DNA from: Pedobacter cryotolerans
GTDB taxonomy: Bacteria > Bacteroidota > Bacteroidia > Sphingobacteriales > Sphingobacteriaceae
Direction of reading: 5' to 3'
DNA length: 64,000 nt
Assembly: GCF_005116475.1 (NCBI RefSeq)
Contig: NZ_SWBO01000006.1
Coordinates: forward strand, 171,475 to 235,474
Shown here one piece after another: positions 52,652 through 60,835 of the stretch. The translations under genes and the position numbers were made by a program. Numbering within the stretch: the first letter of the stretch is position 1; each line of letters starts with the position of its first letter. Under the pieces are notes generated by a model, which searched no databases, was not told the origin of the DNA, and saw only the letters and a list, made by a program, of their open reading frames with translations.

Positions 52652-53404
52652 TTATTTTCTCATGACTTTGCCAGTTTTTTTTATTTGTTTTCCCAAAGGG
52701 ATGTAAAGTTCATTTATACCATCAATAACCAAACTAGCAATTATTTTTGCTCCTTTGGGGCTCAAATGTGTATCATCTTTTTTTCCTGCCGGATAATTCA
52801 CATGACCAACATCAACATGATTAAAAAGTTCTTTTGAAGATTTTTCGCCAAGATCAACAATCAACTTTTCTGTTTTACGGTGCATATCTATTAAAGGAAT
52901 TTGAAGCGAATCAGCTAATTTACGTACCACATCTGGGTAACCCTGATGCGTATCCTTAAAAACACCATCGCTAAAACTTCTTCTCATAATTGGCGTTAGC
53001 AATATCGTTTGTGCTTTTTTAGCCTGCGTTTCTTGTACAAACTTAATCAGATTAGCTTTGTATTCCGCTAAAGATGTACCAACTGTTGGTTTATCAATTT
53101 TTTCGTCGTTATGCCCAAATTGGATCAACACATAATCACCTTGCTTTAGCGTTGTTAAAATCGCATCCCATCTTTTTTCATTGATGAAGGATTTGGTGCT
53201 TCTGCCATTTAACGCTCTATTATCAATTTGCACTTTTTCATTAAAAAAAGAACCTAGCTCCATTCCCCATCCAATTTCTGGAAAAGCATTTGGTGTTTTG
53301 TTAGCTGCGGTAGAATCGCCAATAATGTAAACCACTATAGGTTTTTGATTAGGTAAAGTGTAGGTTATTAAATTTAAAAATAACACCAACAATAATTTAT
53401 ACAT
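52652..53404 (-). CDS. rhamnogalacturonan acetylesterase-like SGNH hydrolase
   Basis: 250 residues from ATG 53404 with a signal peptide (MYKLLLVLFLNLITYTLP); a longer frame to 53440 is possible. SGNH blocks: IIGDSTA (nucleophile Ser), NGRSTKSF, QFGHNDE, and the DDTHLSPKG Asp-His pair. Matches the rhamnogalacturonan acetylesterase group of GDSL enzymes, removing acetyl groups from pectin-type glycans. Stands between the GbsR gene and the metal locus, with its own promoter region. Confidence 0.88.
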   Translation of the reverse strand: MYKLLLVLFLNLITYTLPNQKPIVVYIIGDSTAANKTPNAFPEIGWGMELGSFFNEKVQIDNRALNGRSTKSFINEKRWDAILTTLKQGDYVLIQFGHNDEKIDKPTVGTSLAEYKANLIKFVQETQAKKAQTILLTPIMRRSFSDGVFKDTHQGYPDVVRKLADSLQIPLIDMHRKTEKLIVDLGEKSSKELFNHVDVGHVNYPAGKKDDTHLSPKGAKIIASLVIDGINELYIPLGKQIKKTGKVMRK

Positions 53405-53587
53405 GGCTTTTGGTTCGATTTTGCAAGGCAAATTAAACATTTTCGGCAGAATTAAGAAAGCCTTGCGAATTTGATTTTTAAAACGGTGATATCAAACAAA
53501 AAGATGCAACGTAAACCAATCCGCTGCACCATTTTTGAACTATAAACTAAATGATGAAAACCAAAGATGCAAAATGAAAATCACAAT

Positions 53588-53602
53588 TGCAACATTATTG
53601 CA
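53588..53602. promoter_or_regulatory. Zur-like box TGCAACATTATTGCA
   Basis: 5-bp perfect arms TGCAA/TTGCA around a 5-nt centre. 144 bp before MerC. Matches the dyads at 53717-53731 and 54839-54853. Confidence 0.5.
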
Positions 53603-53716
53603 TTTATTTTACATTTTGAAATAATATCCCTTCTTAGCTATTGAAAGCAATCTTTTGTTATCTAATTCTTTAAAACAATCAAGAATGAATAAAAAAATAA
53701 ATTAAAAAATTTTAAA

Positions 53717-53741
53717 CGCAACTTAATTGCATTTATATTTG
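53717..53741 (+). promoter_or_regulatory. MerC promoter with Zur-like box
   Basis: Box CGCAACTTAATTGCA (53717-53731) is followed by TATATTTG (53734-53741), an exact -7 element. The ATG at 53746 is only 4 bp downstream, so the transcript may be leaderless. The box lies between -33 and -7, a repressing position. Confidence 0.55.
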
Positions 53742-53745
53742 CGTT

Positions 53746-54144
53746 ATGAAAAATAGAATTTTGTATTTAGACCAAACTGGTGTTATAGCTTCGCTAGTTT
53801 GTGCTATCCATTGTGCGTTACTTCCCTTTGCTATTACCATTTTGCCTTTATTTGGTTTAACTTTTTTGGCCAATCCAATATTTGAAATTGTTATGATTGC
53901 TTTATCACTTTGCATTGGTTTAATGGCACTCTTAACTTCTTACCGCTCACATCAACAAAAAAGCCCAATTTTACTATTATCTCTCGGTTTTATCTTCATT
54001 GTTTTAGGTCATTTAATTGAAAATACTGAAGCTGTTCTAATCCCGATAGGTGGTTTAATGATTGCTTTTGCACATCTATTTAACATAAAAGCAAACAAAA
54101 ATTTAAGCACACACCAACATTTAAAAGATGAAAGCATATCGTAA
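53746..54144 (+). CDS. MerC-domain membrane protein
   Basis: 132 residues with four hydrophobic helices. The metal-binding motif CAIHCALLPF (Cys19, His22, Cys23) lies in the first helix, as in MerC. In Bacteroidota such proteins occur in metal loci without mercury genes; here a Zur-like box and a zinc-type regulator nearby point to zinc transport or control. The C-terminal tail is His-containing (THQHLKDE). Its last 17 bp overlap the small lipoprotein ORF. Confidence 0.87.
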   Translation: MKNRILYLDQTGVIASLVCAIHCALLPFAITILPLFGLTFLANPIFEIVMIALSLCIGLMALLTSYRSHQQKSPILLLSLGFIFIVLGHLIENTEAVLIPIGGLMIAFAHLFNIKANKNLSTHQHLKDESIS

Positions 54145-54277
54145 ATATTTTATTATGATCCTTTTATCTGTGAGCATTTTACAGCCTAGTTGTAAACACC
54201 ATCATCACAAAGAAGAAGCCACAAAACTTAAGCAAGCAGTTTGTAAATCTGCAACTCAATTTGCTAAAAAATTGTAA
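54128..54277 (+). CDS. 49-residue His4 lipoprotein-like small protein
   Basis: Unlisted small ORF, ATG 54128, TAA 54275-54277, overlapping the MerC end by 17 bp. The product has a short basic N-terminus, a hydrophobic helix (about 8-19) and the junction LQPSCKHHHHKEE, a probable lipid-attachment Cys22 followed by four His. The rest is helical and ends FAKKL. Position in the metal operon and the His cluster argue for a small periplasmic metal-binding lipoprotein. The lipobox is loose, so anchoring is likely but not certain. Confidence 0.6.
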   Translation: MKAYRKYFIMILLSVSILQPSCKHHHHKEEATKLKQAVCKSATQFAKKL

Positions 54278-54344
54278 ACAAGCTTTGGTATACTGCTTAA
54301 TGTTTGGCGAAACTGCATATTTTCATTAATCTTGTATATTAAAC

Positions 54345-54761
54345 ATGGAACCAAAAGATATACTTACCGCCAGTAATTTAAAACAAACTAAACCTCGTTT
54401 AATGGTTTTGGATCAAATTATTGGAAGAAATTCTGCTATTTCTCAACCCGAATTAGAGAAAAAGTTGGGTAAAGAAGTAGATCGAGTTACCTTATACCGC
54501 ACCTTAAGCACTTTTGAGGAAAAAGGAATTTTACACAAAATTATTGACAACGCTGGCACTGCTAATTTTGCCATTTGCCAATCTAATTGCTCTTCGCATC
54601 ATCACCACGATGAGCATTTGCATTTCAATTGCAACCAATGTAAAAAAGTATATTGTTTAGATATCAAAATCCCAACTACCACTATTCCGGCTAATTTTAC
54701 CATGGAATCTATTCAGTTACTGGCACATGGCATTTGCGAAAATTGCAACACGAAAGCCTAA
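54345..54761 (+). CDS. Fur-family repressor, Zur-like
   Basis: 138 residues. Winged HTH near 30-70 (VDRVTLYRTLSTFEEKGILHKI) and zinc/metal sites: NCSSHHHHDEHLHFNC with His85-88, 91, 93, Cys96, Cys99 (CNQC) and Cys131/Cys134 (CENC). These are the structural Cys4 site and a His-rich sensing site of Fur family members. Context (MerC, TonB receptor, AztD-like protein) makes zinc the likely co-repressor. Expected to bind the boxes at 53588, 53717 and 54839. Confidence 0.9.
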   Translation: MEPKDILTASNLKQTKPRLMVLDQIIGRNSAISQPELEKKLGKEVDRVTLYRTLSTFEEKGILHKIIDNAGTANFAICQSNCSSHHHHDEHLHFNCNQCKKVYCLDIKIPTTTIPANFTMESIQLLAHGICENCNTKA

Positions 54762-54838
54762 ATCAATCGCAATTTCCGTCACACTTTTATATAAAAACAG
54801 CTAATTCACAATCTAATTAGGTTTTTAGAATTTATTAT

Positions 54839-54853
54839 TGCAACTTTGCTGCA
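54839..54853 (+). promoter_or_regulatory. Zur-like box TGCAACTTTGCTGCA
   Basis: Arms TGCAA/CTGCA (4 of 5 pairs) directly before the GTG start at 54857. CAACTTTG (54841-54848) within it resembles a -7 element with one mismatch, so repression at a near-leaderless start is plausible. Confidence 0.5.
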
Positions 54854-54856
54854 TCT

Positions 54857-55210
54857 GTGAAAAGAGCACAACATCATATCGCATTAAAATTGAACCAGCT
54901 AAGCGCTTGCTTATTGTTGTTGCTTTTTTTGGCTTTGCCAACCTTGCAGTTGTTTCACTTTCATGATCAGGCAACCGAACTTAGTTCGCAAACTGATGGT
55001 AAAACTATTATCGATAAATTGAGTGAGCAGTGTAAACTTTGTGATTTTTTAGCCCACAAACAGTTTAAAGAATTTCATTTACCAAAAGCAAGTACAACGC
55101 TTGTTGCTACCCAACAATCTGTAAAAATTTACGGCAACTACATTGCTATAAACTATAATTTTACCCTCAACGGCTTTACCAATAAAGGCCCGCCTTCGCT
55201 TTTCTGTTAA
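54857..55210 (+). CDS. DUF2946-like small membrane protein
   Basis: 117 residues, GTG start. One helix (about 18-34, LLLLLFLALPTL) followed by His-rich HFHDQ, then CKLCDFLAHKQF (about 57-69) and a C-terminal NKGPPSLFC. The layout, helix, CxxC with His and a late GPP motif, resembles DUF2946-type proteins that accompany metal uptake genes. The start overlaps a Zur-like box region. Function unknown; the Cys-His cluster suggests metal handling. Confidence 0.6.
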   Translation: MKRAQHHIALKLNQLSACLLLLLFLALPTLQLFHFHDQATELSSQTDGKTIIDKLSEQCKLCDFLAHKQFKEFHLPKASTTLVATQQSVKIYGNYIAINYNFTLNGFTNKGPPSLFC

Positions 55211-55325
55211 CCAGAATTTGCTGCAATCAGTTTAATCAAACTAGTGCTTTTATCCAATTTTATTTACTCAACTGAGCGAAATTCTAATTAAGATTTTCTA
55301 TTTGTTGACCAATTCTATTTTCTAA

Positions 55326-57734
55326 ATGATAATGAAGAAATTCAGTATCCTCGGCTTTATTTTATTATGCCAAGTTTTTGTTTTTGCGCAACAATCGCAA
55401 TTGAATGGCCGTGTATTGACCAGCAATGGCACGGCAGTTTTTGGTGCTACAATAAACATCAGCCCTGCTGCAAAAACATTGAATAGCAATACTAATGGCA
55501 CATTTATTTATGACGGCCAAATTGGAGAAACCTTAACCATCAACATTAGTAAAGAGGGTTTTTTAAAGGAGACAAGGACGCTTACGTTAAAAAATGCCCA
55601 ACAAATTTTAACCATCAAATTAGCTGCATCAAGCTATCTTTTAAACGAAGTTTTAATAAAAGACAATAGAATTGAAAACCTACAAAAAGAGCAATCGCTT
55701 AATGTTGAAGTGGTAAATGCCGATTTCATTCAACGTAATTTAGGTGGAAGTTTAATGAAAACGTTAGAACGTTTGCCAGGCATTAAAACTATTGGCATTG
55801 GCTCGGGGCAATCGAAACCATTAATTAGAGGTTTGGGATTTAACCGTGTGGTGGTGGTAGATAAAGGCGTAAAACATGAGGGCCAGCAATGGGGTGCCGA
55901 CCATGGCTTAGAGTTAGATCAGTTTGCTGCCGGAGAAGTAGAAATTTTAAAAGGTGCAGCATCGTTTATGTATGGTTCTGATGCAATTGCGGGTGCAATA
56001 AACGTAAAACCAACAAGAGCACCTGCGAAACATAGCTTAGGCGGAAACGTAGATTTGATTGGCAAAACCAACAATAATTTGTACGGCACATCGGTAAATC
56101 TGTTTGGTAGAAACGACCGCTACTTTTTCGATAGCAGATTTACCTATCAAAATTATGGCGATTACCGTGTGCCAACTGACCGTGTTTCGGTGTACAATTT
56201 CCAAGTGCCGTTGGACAAAAACTATTTACGCAACACAGCCGGAAACGAAAACGGCATTCACTTAAGCGCTGGTATTTTGGGCGAAAAGTTTAACTCGATT
56301 TTTTACCTAAACAATGTATTTAGCGAAAGCGGTTTTTTTGCCAACGCCCACGGTTTAGAACCTAGAAATGTCGATTTAGCCTTACACGATCGCAGCAACC
56401 GTGATATTTTATTGCCAAAACAACAAGTTAACCACTTTAAGTTAATTAACCGAAGTGATTTACAACTGAATAATCACAAAGTGGAAATAGAGTTGGGCTA
56501 TCAGCGCAATTTTAGACAAGAGTTTAGTCAGTATGTAAACCATGGTTACATGCCTGCTATTTTTCCAGAAAATTTCGGCATACCGAGAGATACCGAACGC
56601 GAATTTGATAAAAACGTTTACTCGGTAAACTTGAAAGATAAATTTGAATTAGGCAAACATCAATTGAGTTTTGGTGGAAATGTCGAATATCAAGACAATA
56701 GCATTAACGGTTGGACTTTTTTAGTACCCGGATTTAAGCAATTTACCAGTGGCGCATTTGTGTACGATCAATTGCAACTGAACGAAAAAACCATTTTACA
56801 TGGTGCGTTGCGTTATGATTATGGCCGCATCAAACTCAATAAATATACCGACTGGTTCGCATCTACCTTAAACGATGGCAGCACTCAAAATTTAGTTAGA
56901 GCAGATGATTTAACGAGAAACTTTAACAGCTTTGTTTGGTCGGTTGGGATTAACTACAACCCAGAAAAATTTATTTTTAAAGCCAATATCGGTAAAAGTT
57001 TTAGGATGCCCATTGCCAAAGAATTGGGTGCAAATGGTGTAAATTATCACTATTTCAGCTATGAAAAAGGCGATCCAACGCTTTCTCCAGAAAAATCTTA
57101 TCAGGCCGATGCCACCATAGGCTGGAAAGAAAAAAACTGGTCGGTTAAGTTTAGCCCGTTTTACAACTATTTCCCTAATTACATCTACCTAAACCCAACC
57201 GCCAACTACGATTATTTTTACGGTGCTGGCAACCAGGTTTTCGAGTATGCACAAAGTGAAGTAATGCGTTATGGCGGCGAATTACAGTTCAACTATCAAA
57301 TCTCTAAATTTTTAAGTACCGAGGTACTGGGTGAATATTTATATGCCGAGCAACTTTCTGGATCCAAAAAGGGTTTCACACTTCCCTTTTCCCCTCCTCC
57401 ATCGGTATTGTTTAATTTAACCTATACGCCAAAAGATCATCAACTATTAATAGACACCTATTTTTCTGTCGATTACCGCATTACCGCCACGCAAAATAAC
57501 ATTGTACCACCAGAGCGTAAAACAGATGGTTTTTACATCATTAATTTGCAGGTGGGCACCAAACTTCACCTCTACAAACAACCGTTGATGATCAGTTTGC
57601 AAGCGCAAAACTTGTTAGACACCAAATATATGAATCACACCAGTTTCTATCGCCTAATTGAACTACCAGAAGCTGGAAGAAACATCATTTTATCCTTAAA
57701 AATACCTTTTAATTTATCACATACCCAGAATTAA
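55326..57734 (+). CDS. TonB-dependent receptor, metal-type
   Basis: 802 residues, signal peptide (about 3-22, ending VFAQQ); ATG 55326 or 55332 are both possible. N-terminal carboxypeptidase-like beta domain (about 24-110), plug (PGIKTIGIGSGQSKPLIRG and EGQQWGADHGLELDQFAAGEVEILKG, about 150-215) and a barrel ending SLKIPFNL. No STN domain. In a zinc-type locus between the DUF2946-like gene and the DUF4625 lipoproteins it probably imports a metal ion or chelate rather than a glycan. Confidence 0.88.
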   Translation: MIMKKFSILGFILLCQVFVFAQQSQLNGRVLTSNGTAVFGATINISPAAKTLNSNTNGTFIYDGQIGETLTINISKEGFLKETRTLTLKNAQQILTIKLAASSYLLNEVLIKDNRIENLQKEQSLNVEVVNADFIQRNLGGSLMKTLERLPGIKTIGIGSGQSKPLIRGLGFNRVVVVDKGVKHEGQQWGADHGLELDQFAAGEVEILKGAASFMYGSDAIAGAINVKPTRAPAKHSLGGNVDLIGKTNNNLYGTSVNLFGRNDRYFFDSRFTYQNYGDYRVPTDRVSVYNFQVPLDKNYLRNTAGNENGIHLSAGILGEKFNSIFYLNNVFSESGFFANAHGLEPRNVDLALHDRSNRDILLPKQQVNHFKLINRSDLQLNNHKVEIELGYQRNFRQEFSQYVNHGYMPAIFPENFGIPRDTEREFDKNVYSVNLKDKFELGKHQLSFGGNVEYQDNSINGWTFLVPGFKQFTSGAFVYDQLQLNEKTILHGALRYDYGRIKLNKYTDWFASTLNDGSTQNLVRADDLTRNFNSFVWSVGINYNPEKFIFKANIGKSFRMPIAKELGANGVNYHYFSYEKGDPTLSPEKSYQADATIGWKEKNWSVKFSPFYNYFPNYIYLNPTANYDYFYGAGNQVFEYAQSEVMRYGGELQFNYQISKFLSTEVLGEYLYAEQLSGSKKGFTLPFSPPPSVLFNLTYTPKDHQLLIDTYFSVDYRITATQNNIVPPERKTDGFYIINLQVGTKLHLYKQPLMISLQAQNLLDTKYMNHTSFYRLIELPEAGRNIILSLKIPFNLSHTQN

Positions 57735-57765
57735 CAATATATAATCATCTTAAAAAACAACAATT

Positions 57766-58503
57766 ATGCAAACCCTTTACAAAAAACCTATGCTACAGAA
57801 ATTCTCAAAATTATTATTCCTATTCGTTACCGTAGCTGCATTATTTACAGCTTGTAAAAAAGACGAAACCTTCGAAATGCCTACCATTAGCGATATTGAA
57901 GTCGGCTTAAACAATAGCAAAGTAGCTTTTCCTGGTTCGGATTTACACATTGAGGCTAAACTAATCGCAACCTCAAATATTGCTAGTGTAAAATTAGTAA
58001 TCAACCCTGTTGCAGCTAATGGATGGAAGTTTAACCAAGAGTTTACCGATGGTTTTGCTGGTTTAAAAAACGCTGAATTTCATGAGCATTTCGACATTCC
58101 GACTGATGCCGCTTTAGGCATGTACCGTGTGGTTTTAACCTTAACAGACGCACAGGGTCAGTCGACGAAAATAGAATCTGATTTAGAATTAAAATTCGAT
58201 CAAACCCTACCACAAGCAAGTGGACTTGAAGTTGGTTTAAACACCGCTGGCAACGATTTACACGTAGAAGCAAACATCACGGCAGTAAATAAAATTGCCA
58301 GAGTGGTGGTAGAAATACATGGTGGCACTTACGAAAAAGAGTTTTTATACAGCGATGCTGCGATGGTTGGTGCAACTAGCTACAATTTCCACAAACACAT
58401 TAACGTAAGCGAAGTACCAAAAGGACATTACCATGTGCAATTAAAAGTAGTAGATCAAGCTGGTAAAGAAAACGAGTTTGAAGAACACTTCGACAAGCCA
58501 TAA
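57766..58503 (+). CDS. DUF4625-like lipoprotein with internal duplication
   Basis: 245 residues. Lipoprotein signal ends ALFTACKK (Cys30). Two similar segments (about 42-145 and 150-242): IEVGLNNSKVAFPGSDLHIEA versus LEVGLNTAGNDLHVEA, each followed by an HxH motif (FHEHFD, FHKHIN) and a strand (GMYRVVLTLTDAQG, GHYHVQLKVVDQAG). Probably binds metal through the His pairs. 31 bp after the TonB receptor. Family known only by number; function inferred. Confidence 0.78.
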   Translation: MQTLYKKPMLQKFSKLLFLFVTVAALFTACKKDETFEMPTISDIEVGLNNSKVAFPGSDLHIEAKLIATSNIASVKLVINPVAANGWKFNQEFTDGFAGLKNAEFHEHFDIPTDAALGMYRVVLTLTDAQGQSTKIESDLELKFDQTLPQASGLEVGLNTAGNDLHVEANITAVNKIARVVVEIHGGTYEKEFLYSDAAMVGATSYNFHKHINVSEVPKGHYHVQLKVVDQAGKENEFEEHFDKP

Positions 58504-58534
58504 ACTTTAAAAATGAATAAATAACACGATTTAA

Positions 58535-59026
58535 ATGATGATAAAACCAATGAGAAATTTACACAAAACATTAATCGCCTTTGGCTTATTGAGCATTTTT
58601 GCTGCCGGATGTAAAAAAGACGAACAAAGCATTGATACCGAATATCCGGTAATCGACCTTTCAATTGCCAATGCTTTCCCGCAGCAATGTGCAACGGTTA
58701 GTCGCGGACAAAAATTTACGTTTAAAGCCAGATTTACTGACAATGCAGAGTTAGGTTCTTACAGCATAGATATCCACCACAATTTTGATAACCATTCGCA
58801 CAGCACCGAAGTTTCAGACTGCTCGGCAGTAGTTGTTAAAACGCCTGTTAAACCTTTTGTGCTCATCGATACTTTTCAAATCCCGGCAGGGCAAAAAACT
58901 TTTGAAGCCACAAATGAAATTACCGTACCAGCAGATATAGACCCAGGCGATTACCATTTTTTAATAAAGCTAACCGATAAAGAAGGTTGGCAAACCATTA
59001 AAGGCATCAGTATTAAAATAAATTAA
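58535..59026 (+). CDS. single-domain DUF4625-like lipoprotein
   Basis: 163 residues, lipoprotein signal ending FAAGCKK (Cys26). One domain with a His-rich loop DIHHNFDNHSHSTEVSDC (79-96) and the strand GDYHFLIKLTDKEGW. Shares the fold pattern of the duplicated protein upstream. ATG at 58535, with a second ATG at 58550. Part of the metal operon, 14 bp before the AztD-like gene. Confidence 0.75.
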   Translation: MMIKPMRNLHKTLIAFGLLSIFAAGCKKDEQSIDTEYPVIDLSIANAFPQQCATVSRGQKFTFKARFTDNAELGSYSIDIHHNFDNHSHSTEVSDCSAVVVKTPVKPFVLIDTFQIPAGQKTFEATNEITVPADIDPGDYHFLIKLTDKEGWQTIKGISIKIN

Positions 59027-59040
59027 ACCCTAAAAATAAA

Positions 59041-60258
59041 ATGAAAACAAATTACCAAAAATTACTAGTTGTATTAGCCGTTGCTTTATTGGCGCTAGGC
59101 GGATGTAAAAAAGACAGAACCGTAGATCCAGAGCCAATTGAAACCGCCGCTGCAGAGCATAAACATTTAAGACTTTTAGTGAGCGATGAAATAACCAATC
59201 AATTGAGTTTAATTGATCCTGCGACTGGAAAAGTTGAATCGTTTACAGCCAAGCACCCTAAAGCAGCACTTTATACTACTGCATCTGGCAGATATGCCAG
59301 CTTGATTCATGGCGGATTTAACTTTGTAGAAAACTTTGATAGTGGCTTAGAGTTTCATGGCGACCATGTTGATGTAAAAAACAATGCTAGAATGGCAGCC
59401 TTAACTGGTGATGCGAACAGACCTACGCACTTTAAAACCAAAGGAAACGAAATTATCACTTTTAACGATGGCGATGGTACTTTAAGCGTAGCCAACGAAG
59501 CAAACTTTAATGTGGCTGGCGCTAAAATGCAAACCATAAATGCTGGCAACGTGGCTCACCATGGCGCCATGACTAAGTTCGACAATGGTAATTACGCCAT
59601 TACTGTAAAAGATGGTTCGGTTAGTGGTACTTTACCAGAAAGAGTGAAATTAATTAATGCTTCGGGTGCACAAGTGACTGCATCTACCATACAAACTACA
59701 GGCATACATGGTAATGCTAGCGATGGTAAAGTTTCGTTATTTGGCTCTGGCAGCGGCATTTTAGTGGTAGACCAAACTGGTTCACAACGTTTAATTGCTC
59801 ACCCGGCAGGTTTTGGTACGGCTTGGTTTGGTACTATCTTAGAAGGCGGCGCCGATGGTAAATTTATTGGTTACACAGCAGCTAAAGGTGCGTACTTAAT
59901 TAACACCAATACAAATACCGTAACACCAGTAATTGAAAGTTTAGATATTATGCAATGTGTAGTTGATTTTGCAAAGAAAAACCTATTGGTTTTATTACAT
60001 GATGGAACGCTTAAAGTTTACGATTTAAGTACAGGTTCACTTAAAAAAGAGGCTAAAGTTTTAGACGCAACTGCTAAACCCGAAACACAAAAGCCAACCT
60101 TGGCTGGCACTGCTCGTTATGCGTATGTGGTTTTGCCAAAAGCTGGCGAAATACAGCAAATTAGCTTAAGCGATTTAAGTATCATTAAAAAGATTAAGGT
60201 TTCTGCTACGCCATACCGTTTAACTGTTTTTGGCTTTGAGAATAGCGCATCGCATTAA
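59041..60258 (+). CDS. AztD-like zinc metallochaperone
   Basis: 405 residues, lipoprotein-like signal (about 1-22, LALGGCKKD). A beta-propeller with conserved metal-site segments: FHGDHVDV (His106, His109), RPTHFKTKGNEIITFNDGDG (His130) and NVAHHGAM (His173/174). The order and wording match AztD, a periplasmic zinc chaperone that normally feeds an AztABC ABC transporter. No AztABC genes are in the window, so its partner here may be the TonB receptor or a distant transporter. Recognition by memory of the motif pattern; moderately sure. Confidence 0.68.
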   Translation: MKTNYQKLLVVLAVALLALGGCKKDRTVDPEPIETAAAEHKHLRLLVSDEITNQLSLIDPATGKVESFTAKHPKAALYTTASGRYASLIHGGFNFVENFDSGLEFHGDHVDVKNNARMAALTGDANRPTHFKTKGNEIITFNDGDGTLSVANEANFNVAGAKMQTINAGNVAHHGAMTKFDNGNYAITVKDGSVSGTLPERVKLINASGAQVTASTIQTTGIHGNASDGKVSLFGSGSGILVVDQTGSQRLIAHPAGFGTAWFGTILEGGADGKFIGYTAAKGAYLINTNTNTVTPVIESLDIMQCVVDFAKKNLLVLLHDGTLKVYDLSTGSLKKEAKVLDATAKPETQKPTLAGTARYAYVVLPKAGEIQQISLSDLSIIKKIKVSATPYRLTVFGFENSASH

Positions 60259-60427
60259 TTTTTTGAAGATTTTTATTAATGACATTTGTCATTCTGAACG
60301 CAGTGAAGAACCTCTGAGTTAAATAAGGCTTCTAAAGTCAAACTAACAGCTAATCGATAAATTATAGTTGAAATTTTATTAAGCCTCACCCAATCAATGT
60401 TAGTAAACCTTGCTTTTGTCTGCACAT

Positions 60428-60447
60428 CCCTCTCCAAGTGGAGAGGG
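60428..60447. repeat. hairpin CCCTCTCC-AAGT-GGAGAGGG
   Basis: Perfect 8-bp stem with tetraloop. A common intergenic palindrome in Bacteroidota; not followed by a T run. Confidence 0.7.
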
Positions 60448-60515
60448 AATTACAGGCATTGCGTTTAACCTAAACGTTAATCGAATGAGGTTAAAAATCA
60501 ATTTAATTCTATAGA

Positions 60516-60574
60516 TTGTCACGCTGAGCTTGTCGAAGCGCATTAAAGGGTCTTCGACAAGCTCAGACTGACAA
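60516..60574. repeat. inverted repeat TTGTCACGCTGAGCTTGTCG
   Basis: Arms 60516-60538 and 60552-60574 (CTTCGACAAGCTCAGACTGACAA), near-perfect. Convergent region between the metal operon and XRE gene; could terminate both sides. Confidence 0.75.
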
Positions 60575-60630
60575 AGAATAAAAAATAATTTTAAATAATT
60601 ACTTATAAAAAATCACAAAATTAAATTTTA

Positions 60631-60831
60631 CTAACGATGCTCCAAAATATCTGCCGGTTGGCAATCTAAAGCTTTGCAAATGGCATCGAGTGTGGTAAAT
60701 CTAATGGCTTTTGCCTTCCCCGTTTTTAGATTAGATAAATTGGCCAACGTAATTTCTACCTTTTCAGAAAGTTCATTGAGCGACATTTTTCGCTTTGCCA
60801 TCATCACATCTAGGTTTACTATAATCGCCAT
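60631..60831 (-). CDS. XRE-family (YozG-like) HTH regulator
   Basis: 66 residues, almost entirely one helix-turn-helix: MSLNELSEKVEITLANLSNLKTGKAKAIRFTTLDAICKALDCQPADIL. This short form pairs with DUF2975 membrane proteins in many Firmicutes and Bacteroidota genomes. Starts 4 bp after the DUF2975 stop. Confidence 0.88.
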   Translation of the reverse strand: MAIIVNLDVMMAKRKMSLNELSEKVEITLANLSNLKTGKAKAIRFTTLDAICKALDCQPADILEHR

Positions 60832-60835
60832 AAAT

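Larger units (their letters stand above)
53405..53745. other. divergent intergenic region with metal-regulator boxes
   Basis: 341 bp between the esterase and MerC genes. Contains TGCAA-CATTA-TTGCA (53588-53602) and the MerC promoter with a second box. No ORF. Confidence 0.6.
60259..60630. other. intergenic region with several repeats
   Basis: 372 bp without an ORF. Holds TGTCATTCTGAACGCAGTGA (60287), a CCCTCTCC-AAGT-GGAGAGGG hairpin (60428-60447) and an inverted repeat (60516-60574). Confidence 0.65.

Noticed and set aside
53746..54144. Mercury resistance operon
   Set aside because: Only a MerC-type protein; no merA, merT or merR-type genes, and the neighbours are zinc-type.
60428..60574. 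CRISPR-like repeats
   Set aside because: The palindromes are different from one another and lack regular spacing.
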